From NCBI GenBank assembly GCA_963931925.1, contig OZ007569.1, forward strand, positions 17,897,045 through 17,961,044: DNA of 64,000 nt. The letters run 5' to 3'. The stretch comes from Onchidella celtica (Eukaryota > Mollusca > Gastropoda > Systellommatophora > Onchidiidae). The translations under genes were made by a program, and so were the position numbers. Shown piece after piece: positions 1-12,500 of the stretch (position 1 is the first letter of the stretch; every line of letters starts with the position of its first letter). The notes below the pieces were generated by a model that was not told where the DNA came from, did no database searches, and saw only the letters and a list, made by a program, of their open reading frames with translations.

Positions 1-357
1 TTTCTTATTCATCCCTAATATTATTAGTAATAAGTAAATAACCTAATTTTAGACTTTGCAGCTTGATTCTACAGTTCTGGCACTAGCATGATAATTGATT
101 ATTATATTTATAGAAAAGTAATTTTAGAAAAAAAATCTGTTGAGTTAACAGATGCAGTTGTTATTATATCAGTAGCTGTGAACATTGTGAAATATTTGTT
201 GTCCTTCATATTGACCCTGTCTACTCTTTTAAAAAAAATATTGGGTTGTTATGTGTGTGTAAAGTGTACATAATAATACGGTATCTGTCACTGTCAGTAT
301 CTGTGATAGATCACTAGTATGATCTAGAGTGTGCATGAAGTGTATATATATATAAAA

Positions 358-2110
358 GAATAATAATAATAATAATATATTGCATTTATATAGCGCCCAA
401 CCCCGTCGATGACAAGCTCTGGGCGCTTTAACAAACTCTTACACACACACACGCATACACAAAAGAAATTCAAAAATATTTACTATTGTTGCTGCCGAAA
501 AACACCCAGCCTAGTTTGTCTGAAAGAAATGGGTCTTCAGATGGCATTTGAAAGAACCAATGTCATTAATTTCCCTGGTTGTCTTTGGAAGAGTGTTCCA
601 GATGGTAGGGCCAAGAAATGAAAAGGACTTTTCTCCTACAGTGGACAGATCTATTCATTTTAGGTACTTTCAATTTTGTAGTGTCAGATGATGATCTTAA
701 TTGACGAGATGGAACATAGTAATCAGTTAAATCAACTAGGTACGATGGAGCAGTATTATTGACACATTTGTGACAAATGGATGACAATTTGTACATTATT
801 CTTTTCTCAACTGGCAGCCAGTGCAAACTCTGCAGAAGTGGCAGTGCTGAATCTCTTTTCTTTTTCTTCAAAACAAGTCTCGCTGCATTGTTTTGAGCAA
901 TTTGGAGTTTTCTAATATTTTTTTGTGAAATTCCAGCCAAAAGGGAGTTGCAATAGTCAAGCTTTGAAAGTACAAAAGAATTTACTAAAACAGCCGCAGT
1001 TTCAGTTGAAATAAGATGTCTGATTTTACCGATTTTCCAGATTTCCATGTATAGAATGCGAATGAGGTGACTAACCTGAGATGACATAGAAAGATTCGAA
1101 TCAATGTAAACCCCTAGGTTTTTTACTTTTTTTGAAATTTCTATTGAATTAGTGCCAATTATCATCTCAGTTCTGTCCACTTCTTGCAGAACCCGCTCAC
1201 GGCCTAATAAAATAACCTCAGTTTTATCCTCATTTAGAGCCAGTTTGTTTTGGTTCATCCAGCTTTTAATTTCTGTTATACAGTTTCCAGCCTGCTGCAG
1301 AAGGCTGTCAACATCGCATGGCAAGGCAGAACTGTAGAGCTGGGTATCATCAGCATAGAAATGATATTGTAAATTAAATTTCTTTATTTCATGTACAAGT
1401 GGAATAGTATAGATAGTAAACAAAATAGGACCAAGCACTGAGCCTTGTGGTACGCCATACTGAAGCGCATAGGAAAAAGATCTTATTTTGTTGGTTACAA
1501 CAAATTGGTGGCGATTTGACAGATAAGATTCGACCCATTTAAGGGCGACCCCTCTGATTCCAAACGATGTTTCTAGCCTTCTGAGCAGGATTTCGTGGTC
1601 GATGGTGTCGAACGCTGCTGATAGATCCAACAAATTTAGCAGAGTAATATTTCCAGAATCTGCCTTTACTAATATGTCATTCATGATTCTTAATAGTGCA
1701 GTTTCAGTACTGTGGTTACTTCTGTAAGCAGATTGAAATGGTTCCAACAGGTCATTATTTCTCAAATGACACATTAGTTGTTGTAATATCACCTTTTCAA
1801 GGATTTTTGAAAGAAAAGGAAGGTTTGAGACGGGTCTATAATTTTGCAACATGTTTTGATCAAGAGTCGTTTTTTTCAAAAGTGGTGTTACCCAGGCTGT
1901 TTTAAAATAATCAGGGACAGACCCACTTAAAATAGAGTTGTTTATTATTTTTGTAATAGTTGGAACCAGTTCGTCAATACAAGATCTAACCAAAAATGTA
2001 GGAATAGGATCGAGGTCACAACATTTTGATGGCGATGCCATGATGATAGATTTTACAGATTCATTCGACACAACGACTGAAGTACATTTAAGAAGACAAA
2101 TTGGGATGAG
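358..2110 (-). mobile_element. 5'-truncated CR1/L2-like LINE (non-LTR retrotransposon)
   Basis: The minus strand carries a reverse transcriptase frame followed by a short 3' UTR and a (TTA)n tail. The tail is preceded by a GCGCTATATAAATGCAA-type end near 372-395, which resembles the 3' ends of L2/CR1 LINEs. The endonuclease half is absent, so this is a typical 5'-truncated insertion whose 5' border is uncertain near 2110. I found no clear target-site duplication. The long open frame suggests a fairly recent insertion. Confidence 0.85.
511..2110 (-). pseudogene. LINE reverse transcriptase, partial ORF2
   Basis: An open frame of about 500 residues (2071 down to 566) encodes the RT domain and thumb/C-terminal region of a CR1/L2-type ORF2. 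Visible motifs in order are a YRPVSNL motif, an FQSAYR motif, motif A (DLSAAFDTIDHEIL), motif B (GVPQGSVLGPILF), the catalytic YADD in FYADDTQLY, and a C-terminal LDYCNSLL block. The apurinic endonuclease domain is missing because of 5' truncation. The last 20 or so residues of the long frame (ending HLEHSSKDNQGN) look out of frame. An overlapping frame instead gives the family-like end GPTIWNTLPK...FKCHLKTHFFQTN and stops at 511-513, so one frameshift is likely near position 615. The copy cannot move by itself. It could equally be classed as Rex/Babar-type; the clade is inferred from motifs only. Confidence 0.8.
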
Positions 2111-5100
2111 GAAATGGAGAAATTAAATGTAGATACCATCTAATCTTTAACAGTTTGATGTATCTTTGAGTGTTTGATGTATATATACACCAGTTCTACC
2201 CAAGAAATCCGTTGTCCTTTGGTGAATAGGTAATTGGTGAAAAGGAGTGGTCACATTTGATGCTTCAAATATGCTCAACACATACAAGTTGTGCAGACAA
2301 TGATATTATGGCACTAAAGTGAAAAATCATCTCCTTGTTTTGCATTTTGTTTTGAGCATGGCAAGTCAAGTTAGGAGAGATGTAAGATGAATCTAAATGA
2401 TTGTTTTAAGTAGCCATATGTTGCCATTTTTAAAAACAGTACTGAGAGCAGGGATTTATGGGAGAGTGAAATACAGAGAAATTCGTATCCGCCAGGTGAG
2501 ATCTGTTGCCTGACATGCATTCATCTGGGATTAAAATATTAAATATTTAGGCATATTCTTAGAGATTATAAAAAATGCAAATTTTGAGTGGTTTTATGCC
2601 TTTTGATGTGAATGATCGTGAATTGGATTTTAACTTAAATAAACTAAATAGATTATATTTCCTCAGGCCCTTTGCTGTCTTAACGTGTCAATTTTGTTCC
2701 AGAAAAAGGAATACACTACAGTTTTAAAAATTTATTTAACGAGGTTGCCAGGTCTTTATTGAGCTTGCAACATTTGCAGTATACCCTATAAATAATATCT
2801 ATCAGTAATTATTGGAAGTTGATCTGCTGTGCTGATGTTGGAAGAAGACTGAGTTGCCTAAAGTGTTTGATAAAATTGACTTAGTGTTATGAGGAACAGT
2901 TTTCTCATTTATATAGGCAGTGGGGCAGGGTTTGGTATTGTTTTATGTTTGTATTTACTATTATAATATAATTCACAAATTCTCCACCTTTGAATACAAA
3001 AGAATTTTTTATTAGGCCGCCTACGGTAACCAAATTTTGCGTACATGTAGATTTCAGATACCATGAGGGTGCACTGAAGTGTGGATTTTTAAAAATTGGT
3101 TTTGTTATATCTACAATTTTTTAGTTTGCTTTGTGTCGCTGACTGCTCGCTTCCGACCCCTTTTTTTCATGAATACCTGACCCAGATGTGAACACTTCTT
3201 GCCAACTGATTTAAACTATTCAGCAAGCTTGCGGCTAAAATTAGCACCACTGGCATACCCTGCTGCTTGCTTTGGGAATTATTTTAGTTTGCCAAGACAG
3301 ATGTAGGGAGGGTAGAAAGTGATGCATGGGTGGGGTAGTGGCTGGGGAGTCTGGGCAGATCATGGCTTTTAAGCTTATGTAATTATATAACCTGGATGTA
3401 GTTTAATTTTATGACATGGCAAAGCATGGTACATCATAATATTTAATCATGAGTTTTGATTATAATCAGATGTTTCATTTCACACCTGCCTCTTCATGTT
3501 CAACTAGTAAAGGGACAGGGTGCCAATATTTGAATGGAACACTGAACTGATAACAAATGGTGCTTGTGCTCATATTTGACCTTGACAGGACATTTTTCTT
3601 TTCTTTTTTTTTAATCTCCAATTGAAGAAGACATTTTGACATTTCTTAATTTCTGTGTTTTGGGAGGTTGTTCACCTCGTGTATAGACACACTGATAGAT
3701 CTATGAATTTTCAAAGCTGTAAAATGCAAATAAGCTAGGAATAATGATTTTAGAAGGTCAATTAAAAAGTGGATATGAAACCAAAATATTGGAAATCACA
3801 AAGTGGAGACTTACTACCTTTCCAGATCAAAAAACAAAAAAAATATCATGTGAGGATGATAAGTGTGGAATGCAAGGCTAGGCACACACATGTCAGGCAG
3901 CCTTACCTGTGGGCAGTTTCCCAGCTCATCAACCCGTCACTCATTTCACTTGACTTCATTTCATTGTGTACCTGCCCAGCTGTGCTGAACAGCAACTTCC
4001 GCACAAGTAAAGAGGTGGTTGGTGGATGCTATAAACTTACACCATCTTGTAAGCTTGTACTGCAGTGGGCATTCCTTAAACACACAGGCCCATGGTTTCG
4101 CTTAATAAGGTGATGACCAAAATTTTCTTTTGCATAAATACAACAACATCAAAAAGTAATTATGGTGACTAGTTTCCATGTAAACTGTTATTAACATTTT
4201 TTTCTTTAGCATAAATCTGATTGTATGCAGAAAAAAAAAAATTGAAAACAAACAAACAAAGAGAAGAAAAAAAAAAAGGCAAGGAAGCAGTAATAATGTT
4301 AATATTGATTGTAATTTGTATATTTCATTGAAAACTTACTGTAGTGATTACTTCTAAAATCGTATTTCAAATTTAAAAAAATACTATGGTTTTTAGAGGT
4401 TTGCATTTTGAATTTCGTTTTTAGCGGTATACACAGTAGGTAGAGTAATATGCGCGCCTCAAGGAAATGAAGAAAGTGACTTTGTAGTTTGTAGGCGATT
4501 GGTTGAATGCCAAACTGTAACGAACACGTCTGCATTATCCACTTGAAGAAACACAACAGCACTTAAGAAGGCTGCAAAATTTATTTTTATGAGTAAAGTA
4601 TATTAGGAGTGTTCGGTTCTTCTGGCGCCATGGAATATAATATAATATATTTACAATTTAAAGAAGTGCAATAAATTATTAACGTGTGTGTTATTGAATA
4701 ATGCAGTGTGTTATTAAATGATGCGACGTATGTTACGTGCTGCAGGTTTCGTTTTCTGAGTTCTCAGTATTTAGTATTGGTGGGTTTGTTCATTGAGACT
4801 GAAGTACATTTAAATGTGATGGAGGATATTATTATGAATATAAATCGCGTTCTGGCCGTGCGTTGTTGTAGAAAAACAGAATAGGCCTAAATGCGTGTTG
4901 ATACACACATCATTGGGAGATTTTGGCCAGGCTCTTCATGGCAAATGGAAAAAACCTTCCCAGTTCAGATCCAGTGTTTTCCGGCTAGGGAGGATAACAT
5001 TCATGTCATTGTAGCCAACTTAACTATCAACTGACCATGAACAAGGCCATTGTGACCTAATATTAACCAGCCATTGTTTGGGTGCACTGAATAGCCAACA

Positions 5101-7040
5101 TGTCCCTCCCGCCCAGGCTGGCTATATTTCTTTATCCGATCCACGTGATTAGCCGAGATTTGAGTTCAAATTTAAAGTGAGTGGTGGAAAAGTTGAAATC
5201 GGGGAGTTCAATTCAGAAAGCAAGGTCGAGATTGGAGACTGACATTGTGATTATCAGAAAATTATTTGCTTCTGGGTTTTGCGATAGGTCATATGGTTGA
5301 CAAGGAACCTGAGCCACCCCCTCTCCCTCCTTCAACACGAAGCCATCGATTGATCAAGATTTACTGTATCTATCGGGGGAAATCAAGTTTATACCATTGT
5401 ACTTTTATTCAGACGCCCGAGCTGAGCGATTGACGTTTAATTTATCATCAGATTTTGTGTGATCTCGTAGATGAAACAGTGAAATGGGAATTTGAATTCC
5501 TAGTTTTATGGTTTATGACTGTTCGCTGATGACAGTGGCAAAAGGTGGGTTACCGTCAGGCAAGGACCAAGTGAATAGCAACTATATTTCTGTGTCCAAG
5601 GCCTCATTGTGGCGGTTCTTCATTGTGGTATAATTTATTTTCTCAAATATATTACATTATTTGCGTTTACTTCATTCATCTCGATTGTGTAGATGACATA
5701 GGGCAAGACAGTGCACTTTCACCTCTCTTTTTGTTGCTTGTTGATCCTGAGGTGTCACTGTCTGAAGCTCTGTTATACTCTGCAGAGCATCAGTGTTGCC
5801 CAGAGAGGTTATAATAACAACTATTGTTAGTATAACCTCTTTGGTGTTGCCACAGTGACTTTTTATCTGCTGTCAACTTTCAGTAACCAAACTGCTTGTG
5901 CTTGTAGAAGTCCACGATTCCCCATAGTTCATTATGGCAAGCAAGGCATGGAAAAATTGACAGAGAAGATTGAAATTGAGAACAATAATGAAAGACCTTT
6001 AATTAGACCGGAACTCAGACCTCGTGTTTATTTATAATTAGTATTATGATTGTTATTGTTATTATTATTATTTTTACTAAAAACCTAGGGAGACATGTTC
6101 TGTTTACACGGGAAGATGTTCAGATTTCATGTCACAGATTTTTTCCTTTCTCGCTATCCTTTTCAAAGAGCTGATGTCTCCATGTTTATCATCTCTGCGC
6201 AAATTCTTGTTCCGAAAAGCATAATACTGTAGCTTCAAACAACTGTCCACCCCAAAACACCTGTTTTTGCTGAAAAGCACGATGTTGGCGATGAGAAATC
6301 ACTCGTGTATGTTTGTTATCCAGTGATGACGTGGATTTGTTGATTGTATCCAATTGGGTTTGGCACTTGCAAAGCATTTTCGTGGTCTCAAGTACATGTA
6401 GTTACAAAATGGCACAGAAATCAGGCTGTTGATGCCTTTCATGAGAGACGCGAGACAAGTACAACCGTCTACCCCGGTTTGTTTAAATGTCAGTCGCCGT
6501 AAAACACTCGTCAACAGTGGGGAACGAGATTCGGTGAGCACATTGCTACGCACTCTCGAGTATGGTACCATGGATTGTATTCATGTTTCTGTTATGACCT
6601 GTAGACAGCAGGAACGATTGCAGCAGTTACAAGATTACACAATCTTGGTATCATCCACGATTGCGCGCTATTGCTCTGGAACTATTGCCGCCACTTAGAC
6701 GCCCTCGCATAATTATCGCTATTACCTAATAGCTATTACTGGCAGTTACTGCTGCCTTTACTGCTATGCGCAGCTACGAACACTGCTATTACACTGCTAG
6801 CACAGTTTCGCTTTTGTCTGGGGATGTTCCTATGCTCATTCATTGACATATTTTCAGGGACATTTACTTGGTTAAGAAAAAAAAATTAGCCATAAATCAG
6901 TGTAAATTTGTTACAGCTGTCAGTTTTGCTTGTGTCAGCACCGCCTCGAATTTCTTTTATAGCACTGTTGAATGTTGAAAGATATTTTGTGACAGTGATA
7001 TGTAGGCGTATCTGTGAGTAAGCTTAAACATTCGGGAACA
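2111..7040. other. Non-coding stretch, no gene recognised
   Basis: AT-rich sequence with short poly-A and CAAA-type runs near 4235-4280 and no open frame with coding character. It holds a 37-nt near-perfect palindrome at 5804-5840 and a decayed run of GCTATTAC-like words around 6710-6800. A promoter or first exon of the downstream gene could lie here but I cannot point to one. Confidence 0.5.
5804..5840. repeat. Near-perfect 37-nt palindrome
   Basis: The arms AGAGGTTATAATAACAA and TTGTTAGTATAACCTCT flank a 3-nt centre (CTA). They pair over 17 positions with one mismatch. No known site is recognised. Confidence 0.7.
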
Positions 7041-7044
7041 ATAA

Positions 7045-7126
7045 GGGGGGAAGAGAGAGAGTGGGGTGGAGAGAGATAGAAAGAGAGGGAGAAAAGGAAA
7101 GAGGGAGGGAGGAGAGAGAGAGAGAA
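7045..7126. repeat. Imperfect GA-rich microsatellite
   Basis: A purine-only tract of GAGA and GGGA words. Open frames seen across it on both strands are products of the repeat. Confidence 0.9.
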
Positions 7127-7129
7127 ACA

Positions 7130-9244
7130 AAGCATCTTCAAATCCCAGCCCCATCGCTCTTGCCGCACAGCTTTCGCTCACATACGATTGCAATTATGAG
7201 GGCAACGTGCCCAGCAGATCACCAGTGCAATGAGATTAGCTTCACCTAGGGCCATGGCTTCGACAAAACCCTCTGCCCTGTAAGAATGAAAGGTCGAGAG
7301 AAGAATTTGATTCTCGTGTTAAAAAATAGGCGAAATTCGCCCTTGATTCCCTCTGTATAGGAAGTGGTGAATTCAGAGGTTTCATTGCAAGATAGAGCCC
7401 CCCATCACCTGTTTTCAGCACGGCATGTCTCCTTACAGCACTGTTGTGATACGTAAACAATGTCTGAATGACTTGTTGTGCAGTAGTCTGTAACAGGTCA
7501 AAGATAAATTTCATCTCAGTATCATGGCTTAGGCTAGCAAGAGATCCAGGAGAATGAAAGATTTGTCTTTGGGATAGTTACTACAAGACTTGGTTGTTAA
7601 CGATTTTCATAATACATGACTGTATTGATATATGCGAAATGTGCAAAATAGTGGTAGGAAAAAAACAACAACGAGAAATAGACAATCCAATACAACATCA
7701 CCTTTCATCCTGGATCCCAGTCTACTGTTGTATCCAAGCTATTCCTGGACATCTTGCCGACAATCGCACCAAAGTACCGTCAGGATTTAGGCTACAAACA
7801 CTACCGTTTTCCCCCTACGCCGTACTTGTCGCACTTGCTGTGTTTACATGCTATTTCCTCACAGCTTGCCAAATGTAAACTTTGTTGTATTCCCTTCATT
7901 TCTTGTCTCCATGCTGCTTGGGCCTGCGATAAGTTGTACCAGATTGAAGGGTTACCCCTGAATACTGTAAAAAAGTGATTGCAGGTATCCGTCCCACATA
8001 TCTGGGGTCAGACGAAATCAGGTTACTTTTGATCTTTGACACGTGATGGGTATGCTGAGGTGGAATCACAGTAGCAGTAGGTGTATTTTGGGGACGGATG
8101 GTACTATTCAATTACGTGAAAATGCTTTGTGATGTTTAACCAGCTGAATACTTCAGCTGTAATTCTTCATATTTCGCCTTGGCATCTCGCCGGCGAGAGA
8201 TAATTATTTAAATTTCATTCAAAATTTATTTTCTTTTTCAATTTTGCAGAGCTAGAGCATGCCTTGGCGCTGACCCAGTTACACCTAATACATGGAAAAC
8301 AACTATTTGAAACCACGTGTTTCTGTTTTTATTAATGGCGTGGCATTCGGTTCTCTAATCCACTCATGCATTTTTTTCGAAACGAAATGTCGGCGAATAG
8401 GGCAAGGTGGGCATTAAAAACATGTAACTTCCTGATAAATAGAGGGGAAAAGATAAAACGAAGCGGCTGTCATCGTTGAATTTTTATCTGTTGCCAAACT
8501 GCAACGCTTTTACGGTGTTGTATTATTAGGATGGGTATACATTGCGTCAACAACTGATTTTGAATTGACAGTAATTTTGAAAATATTGGGAAGTCCGAAG
8601 ACACTGCCACATGGATTTTATGTCTTTATGTCCCCCTCCCCCGAGAGTTCTTCGATGCTTTATATTTACTGCAAATTCAGTGGCGAATTGAAGACAAAAA
8701 TTGAACTTGAGAACGCAAAGCACAGCAGAAAAGGATTTCCCTTACAATGTCATGCGACATGACCGAACAATGTAGTTTTCCCTTTCAACTGGTGGTTATA
8801 ACCGCTGCAACGGCTTCATCTGTCGTATAGTTTAGAGTTGCATAGTTTGCTTATGACGGGGGGATTTGCTGGGGTTACATCATTTTTATTCCAAAGCACC
8901 ATTTTCAGAATCCTTGATTTGATAATATAATGTCAGGGAAACTCAAAGCTCTGATATTCACACCGTTTGGCTCTCAGCCATGTCAGGGCAATGACACCCT
9001 GTCCAACTTGATTAGCATGTTGGCAAGATGTTGCAGTGGAAAACAGCACGACTTCAGTACAAATTCTGAGATGCACTCTAAAGTGAATCAGGGAAAGTAA
9101 GAGAAGTCGTATGGATGCTGCAATAAGCAAACATACCCGATTCCTCTGGGCTCAGACGAAAACGCCAAAAGTGCAAACATTTCTTCATGTCCAAACTTTG
9201 GTACCCTTGCGATTGAATAATTGGCATAATGAATTGGGCCTCTG
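7130..9244. other. Non-coding stretch, no gene recognised
   Basis: No supported coding region. The only local structure is a 14-bp perfect palindrome TCTCGCCGGCGAGA near 8186-8199. Confidence 0.5.
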
Positions 9245-9246
9245 TA

Positions 9247-9511
9247 CAGAGTGTCCCTAAAGTCTGGACACATAGGAAATCTCATTAACGCATCAAGAGT
9301 AAATGTGCTCAAATTGATGGTAGTGTGAAGTTATTGCATCGAGTTCACGTGAATCTAGCAAAGCATATCGATCTTTGCATCACAAATGGTGGAGGTCATA
9401 TTGAACATGTTATTCGTTAATATTGAAAATAATGAATAAAATGTTGAACATTTTAGGTATATTTCTTGAAAATATACACTGCCTATGTGTTCAGACTTTA
9501 GGGACACACAG
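9247..9511 (+). mobile_element. Mariner-like internally deleted element (265 bp)
   Basis: Terminal inverted repeats of 30 bp (9247-9276 and 9482-9511) match at 27 positions around the core GTGTCCCTAAAGTCTG. They are flanked on both sides by TA (9245-9246 and 9512-9513), the target duplication of the Tc1/mariner superfamily. The interior keeps the 3' end of a transposase gene, so this is a deletion derivative of a full element rather than an unrelated MITE. Confidence 0.85.
9343..9420 (+). pseudogene. C-terminal fragment of a mariner-like transposase
   Basis: The plus strand reads VHVNLAKHIDLCITNGGGHI and then EHVIR before a TAA stop at 9418-9420. The pattern Cys, four residues, then GGHxEHxI is the usual end of mariner transposases. 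The frame stays open for several codons upstream, but the catalytic domain is gone. The fragment lies inside the inverted repeats at 9247-9511, on the side expected for a transposase terminus. Confidence 0.75.
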
Positions 9512-9513
9512 TA

Positions 9514-12500
9514 TATTTCTTAATAGTTCACCCGGAGTTGTATCGCGGAAAAGTGTGTTAAATCAGAAAGTGATCGACATACATGTAGTAGTGTTTCAGC
9601 TAAAACATTCAGCACCGCTGCTTCGGAGCATAAAATTAATAACTAACAGAAGGGGGTAGTAGGAGAAGAGAAGATTTGTAGGTGTGCCGATCTGATATAT
9701 ATGTAATTGGGTGGTGGGGAAAAGGTGTGCGTTTGGGTAGGTGTGACTAAGATCACTAAAGCTAGGAAGAACCATACATTATTGTGTATGCATTTTTGTG
9801 ATTTGCTTTAACTTGAATTCTGAACGAGTGCCAATATTATTGTCTTGACAGTGGTTTAAAATAATGTTTACTAACGGATATCAGGAGATACATCACATTA
9901 AAGGCAATACGCAGAGGCAACGCACGTTTTTACAATAAGGAGATCAGACGTTTTGATTGCTACCTAAACAGAAATGCCGATAATGATTTCTACCATGTTG
10001 GATGTTTTCTGAATTGCGATGAGGCCGAACACAAGAGCAAGCAGTCTGGTGGGATTTTCGTTCACTAGTATGTTACGGCGACCTACGTTGTCTCGTGAGC
10101 CAGGGATCTCGGGCATGCCGTACTGTGTTGGCAATGGCAGGAGTAAATCCCATCGTTCTGGAAGCTTACCTCCGACTACTCACACTCCCTTTCTTTTTAC
10201 AACCGCCTCCTCCCCCACCCACCCCCCTAATTCCCACTTACCGCCTCCTTACGCATCCCGTCTTTCTCCTACCTGACACTGCCAGGTGTGGGCTCACCTT
10301 GCCGGTTTAGATGTTTAAAAACGAGTTCCACCACGTGAAAAGAAAGATTGTCGCTGTTTAATAAGACATGTTGATGTGTTTGATGAGATGACATTACCAT
10401 CTGCTTGCAGTGCCTTTTGTGCTTTTCACCGGCAGATGAGGATAGATATGAAAGCCGGGGTCCAGATTGTAACGACCCGAGGTAGGATATATTTGTCTTA
10501 TCGATGGCTATTGTGGTTTGCTTGTAACCAAGAGTTTGACTCCTTCACATCGTGGGTTTTCTGCTTCACACGCAGAGCATTGTAAATTTCGACTCATGCA
10601 ATGTACTGGCTTCGTTTACTGCTTGAATCTGTCGATTCGTATACTTTGCATACTGTACCATCTATCCGTTGTTGTTCATTGCTATTATTACCAGCCAAAG
10701 TGCCATCCGTTGAACGGTGGTCATATAATCACAACGAATGTCCGATCATATTTTTCCATTCCACCCTATAAAATACTTTTTTTTTTTTCTTTTGCGGCTC
10801 AAAGGAAGAAAAAATTATAAATAAATCAGTTTAAAAACTGAATTTTCTCCCAAATGGATATGTCCGCGTAACTTATCATAACAAATTTAGGCAGTAACCA
10901 ACGTTTCATAATTTTTGGTCAAGTAGTCACGAAGTTCTGGATGCTTAAATGTTCACACTCTAGCTCCATTATGGTAAGATGATGATGATGATTATTTTGT
11001 ACTATCGCCTATATTAAAAATTTCGTTATTTTTTGCTGTTCAACTGTCGTAATTTGTGTGTCTCATCATTTGAGTAGATGAGTTGTTAGTTGAGGATTCG
11101 TTTCAGTGTCAGATTGCAAGAGACCTACATTAAAGGGTTGATAACAGTCCAGTTCCTTCATAATACTAATTGAGCAATTAATGAGAAACTTTGAGACTGA
11201 AGTTACTTCCGTTGCCTGAGCCACCACTGTTTATAACTCTGTATCTAAAACACCGACTGTTTTTATTCTGATGTCACCGTGAGAAAAATTGTTTATAAAT
11301 GAACTGTTTAATATTGTTTGCACCTCTACGAACTTCATTGTCATCAGTATCTGACCCAGAACGGCCATTGGTTGGAACACAAGTCATGCGATAAGTCAAA
11401 TAATTATACACCTCCCCTCTTTAATTTGAGTTTTACTCATCTTCAATGTATCTTGTTTCACATTGTATTAAACATCCAAAATGTCCAGGTACATATATAT
11501 ATATATATATATTTTGTGTTTTTTTGTTTTTTTGAGACACCATTTACATGCTATTTTGAATGATCTTTAAATTCATGTTGGAGTTTCTCAGCTGCACAGG
11601 GTTCCCTGATTCACTCATATTCTTAAAATTCATCCCTTTTGTACACTTCATAAACTCTTTTTACATTGAACTAGTTGGATTCAGATAAAATTTCTTTCAA
11701 CAACATTACACAGATACCTTTTGATGTCTCTTGAGGTTTCTCTCACAGCCAAATCCAATTTCGCCTGTCTGAAAGTTCCGTGTGAGCCGCGCCCCCCTTC
11801 TCCGCCCTACCATTCTCTTCCTATATTGTGTGCATGTGCTGCTGTCGACGCCAGTCAGTTCAGAAATATATCATTCAGCATCAACTCGCACCCACGTGCA
11901 AATGAGTTCTTTTTCCCTTCTTTCTTACATATCTGTAGATGGTGAGCGTTTATTCCTGGTGAGATCTCCAGCTCTACCTTTCACTCAGGTGTGTCCGGCA
12001 TCATGGCCGGTTGTAAGACATAAATACGATCGAAATGATTGTTTTGTTTGTTAGTCTGCTATACAAACCTTCATGAAACACATACGGAACCAGACATAAC
12101 ACCCAAGAGTATCAGCTTTTAGAGATATGTGCCGACAGGCAGGAAGTATTTTTTTTTTAACTTGTTTTTATTTTAAAGAGGAGGGTCTTGATCTTTAATA
12201 GGTAAAGAAAAACGTTATGTTGGGTAAGCATATTCCCACGGCTTCTTCAGTAGTTACATGTGGCATTCCAGGGGGGAAGAAATTCAAATAGCAACGGAAG
12301 ATGAAGGGTAACGCTTAAGAGCGGAGCCGACAGAACTGATATGAATGTGAGTCTAGGAGGATGCAGAAAGGTCGAGGAGATGAGGAAAAAAAAAAATTAC
12401 ATTCGTATTGAGCTGTGTAGGAATCTCCAATGAATAAATTGAGGCTTCAGTAATTCGAAATCTCATGTAATGAAATAGCCGTTCGGGGTTTCGTTTGAAA

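Noticed and set aside
2075-4813. A 17-base exact match (GACTGAAGTACATTTAA) at 2075 and 4797
   Set aside because: Considered as a LINE target duplication or split copy, but the surrounding sequence does not match and the position does not fit either end of the LINE. Likely chance.
6935-7249. Frames across the GA-rich tract (LSLSPPS or EREGEKERG repeats)
   Set aside because: Microsatellite artefacts.
10019-10310. Pro/Thr-rich overlapping frames
   Set aside because: Caused by a C-rich low-complexity tract; no splice context.
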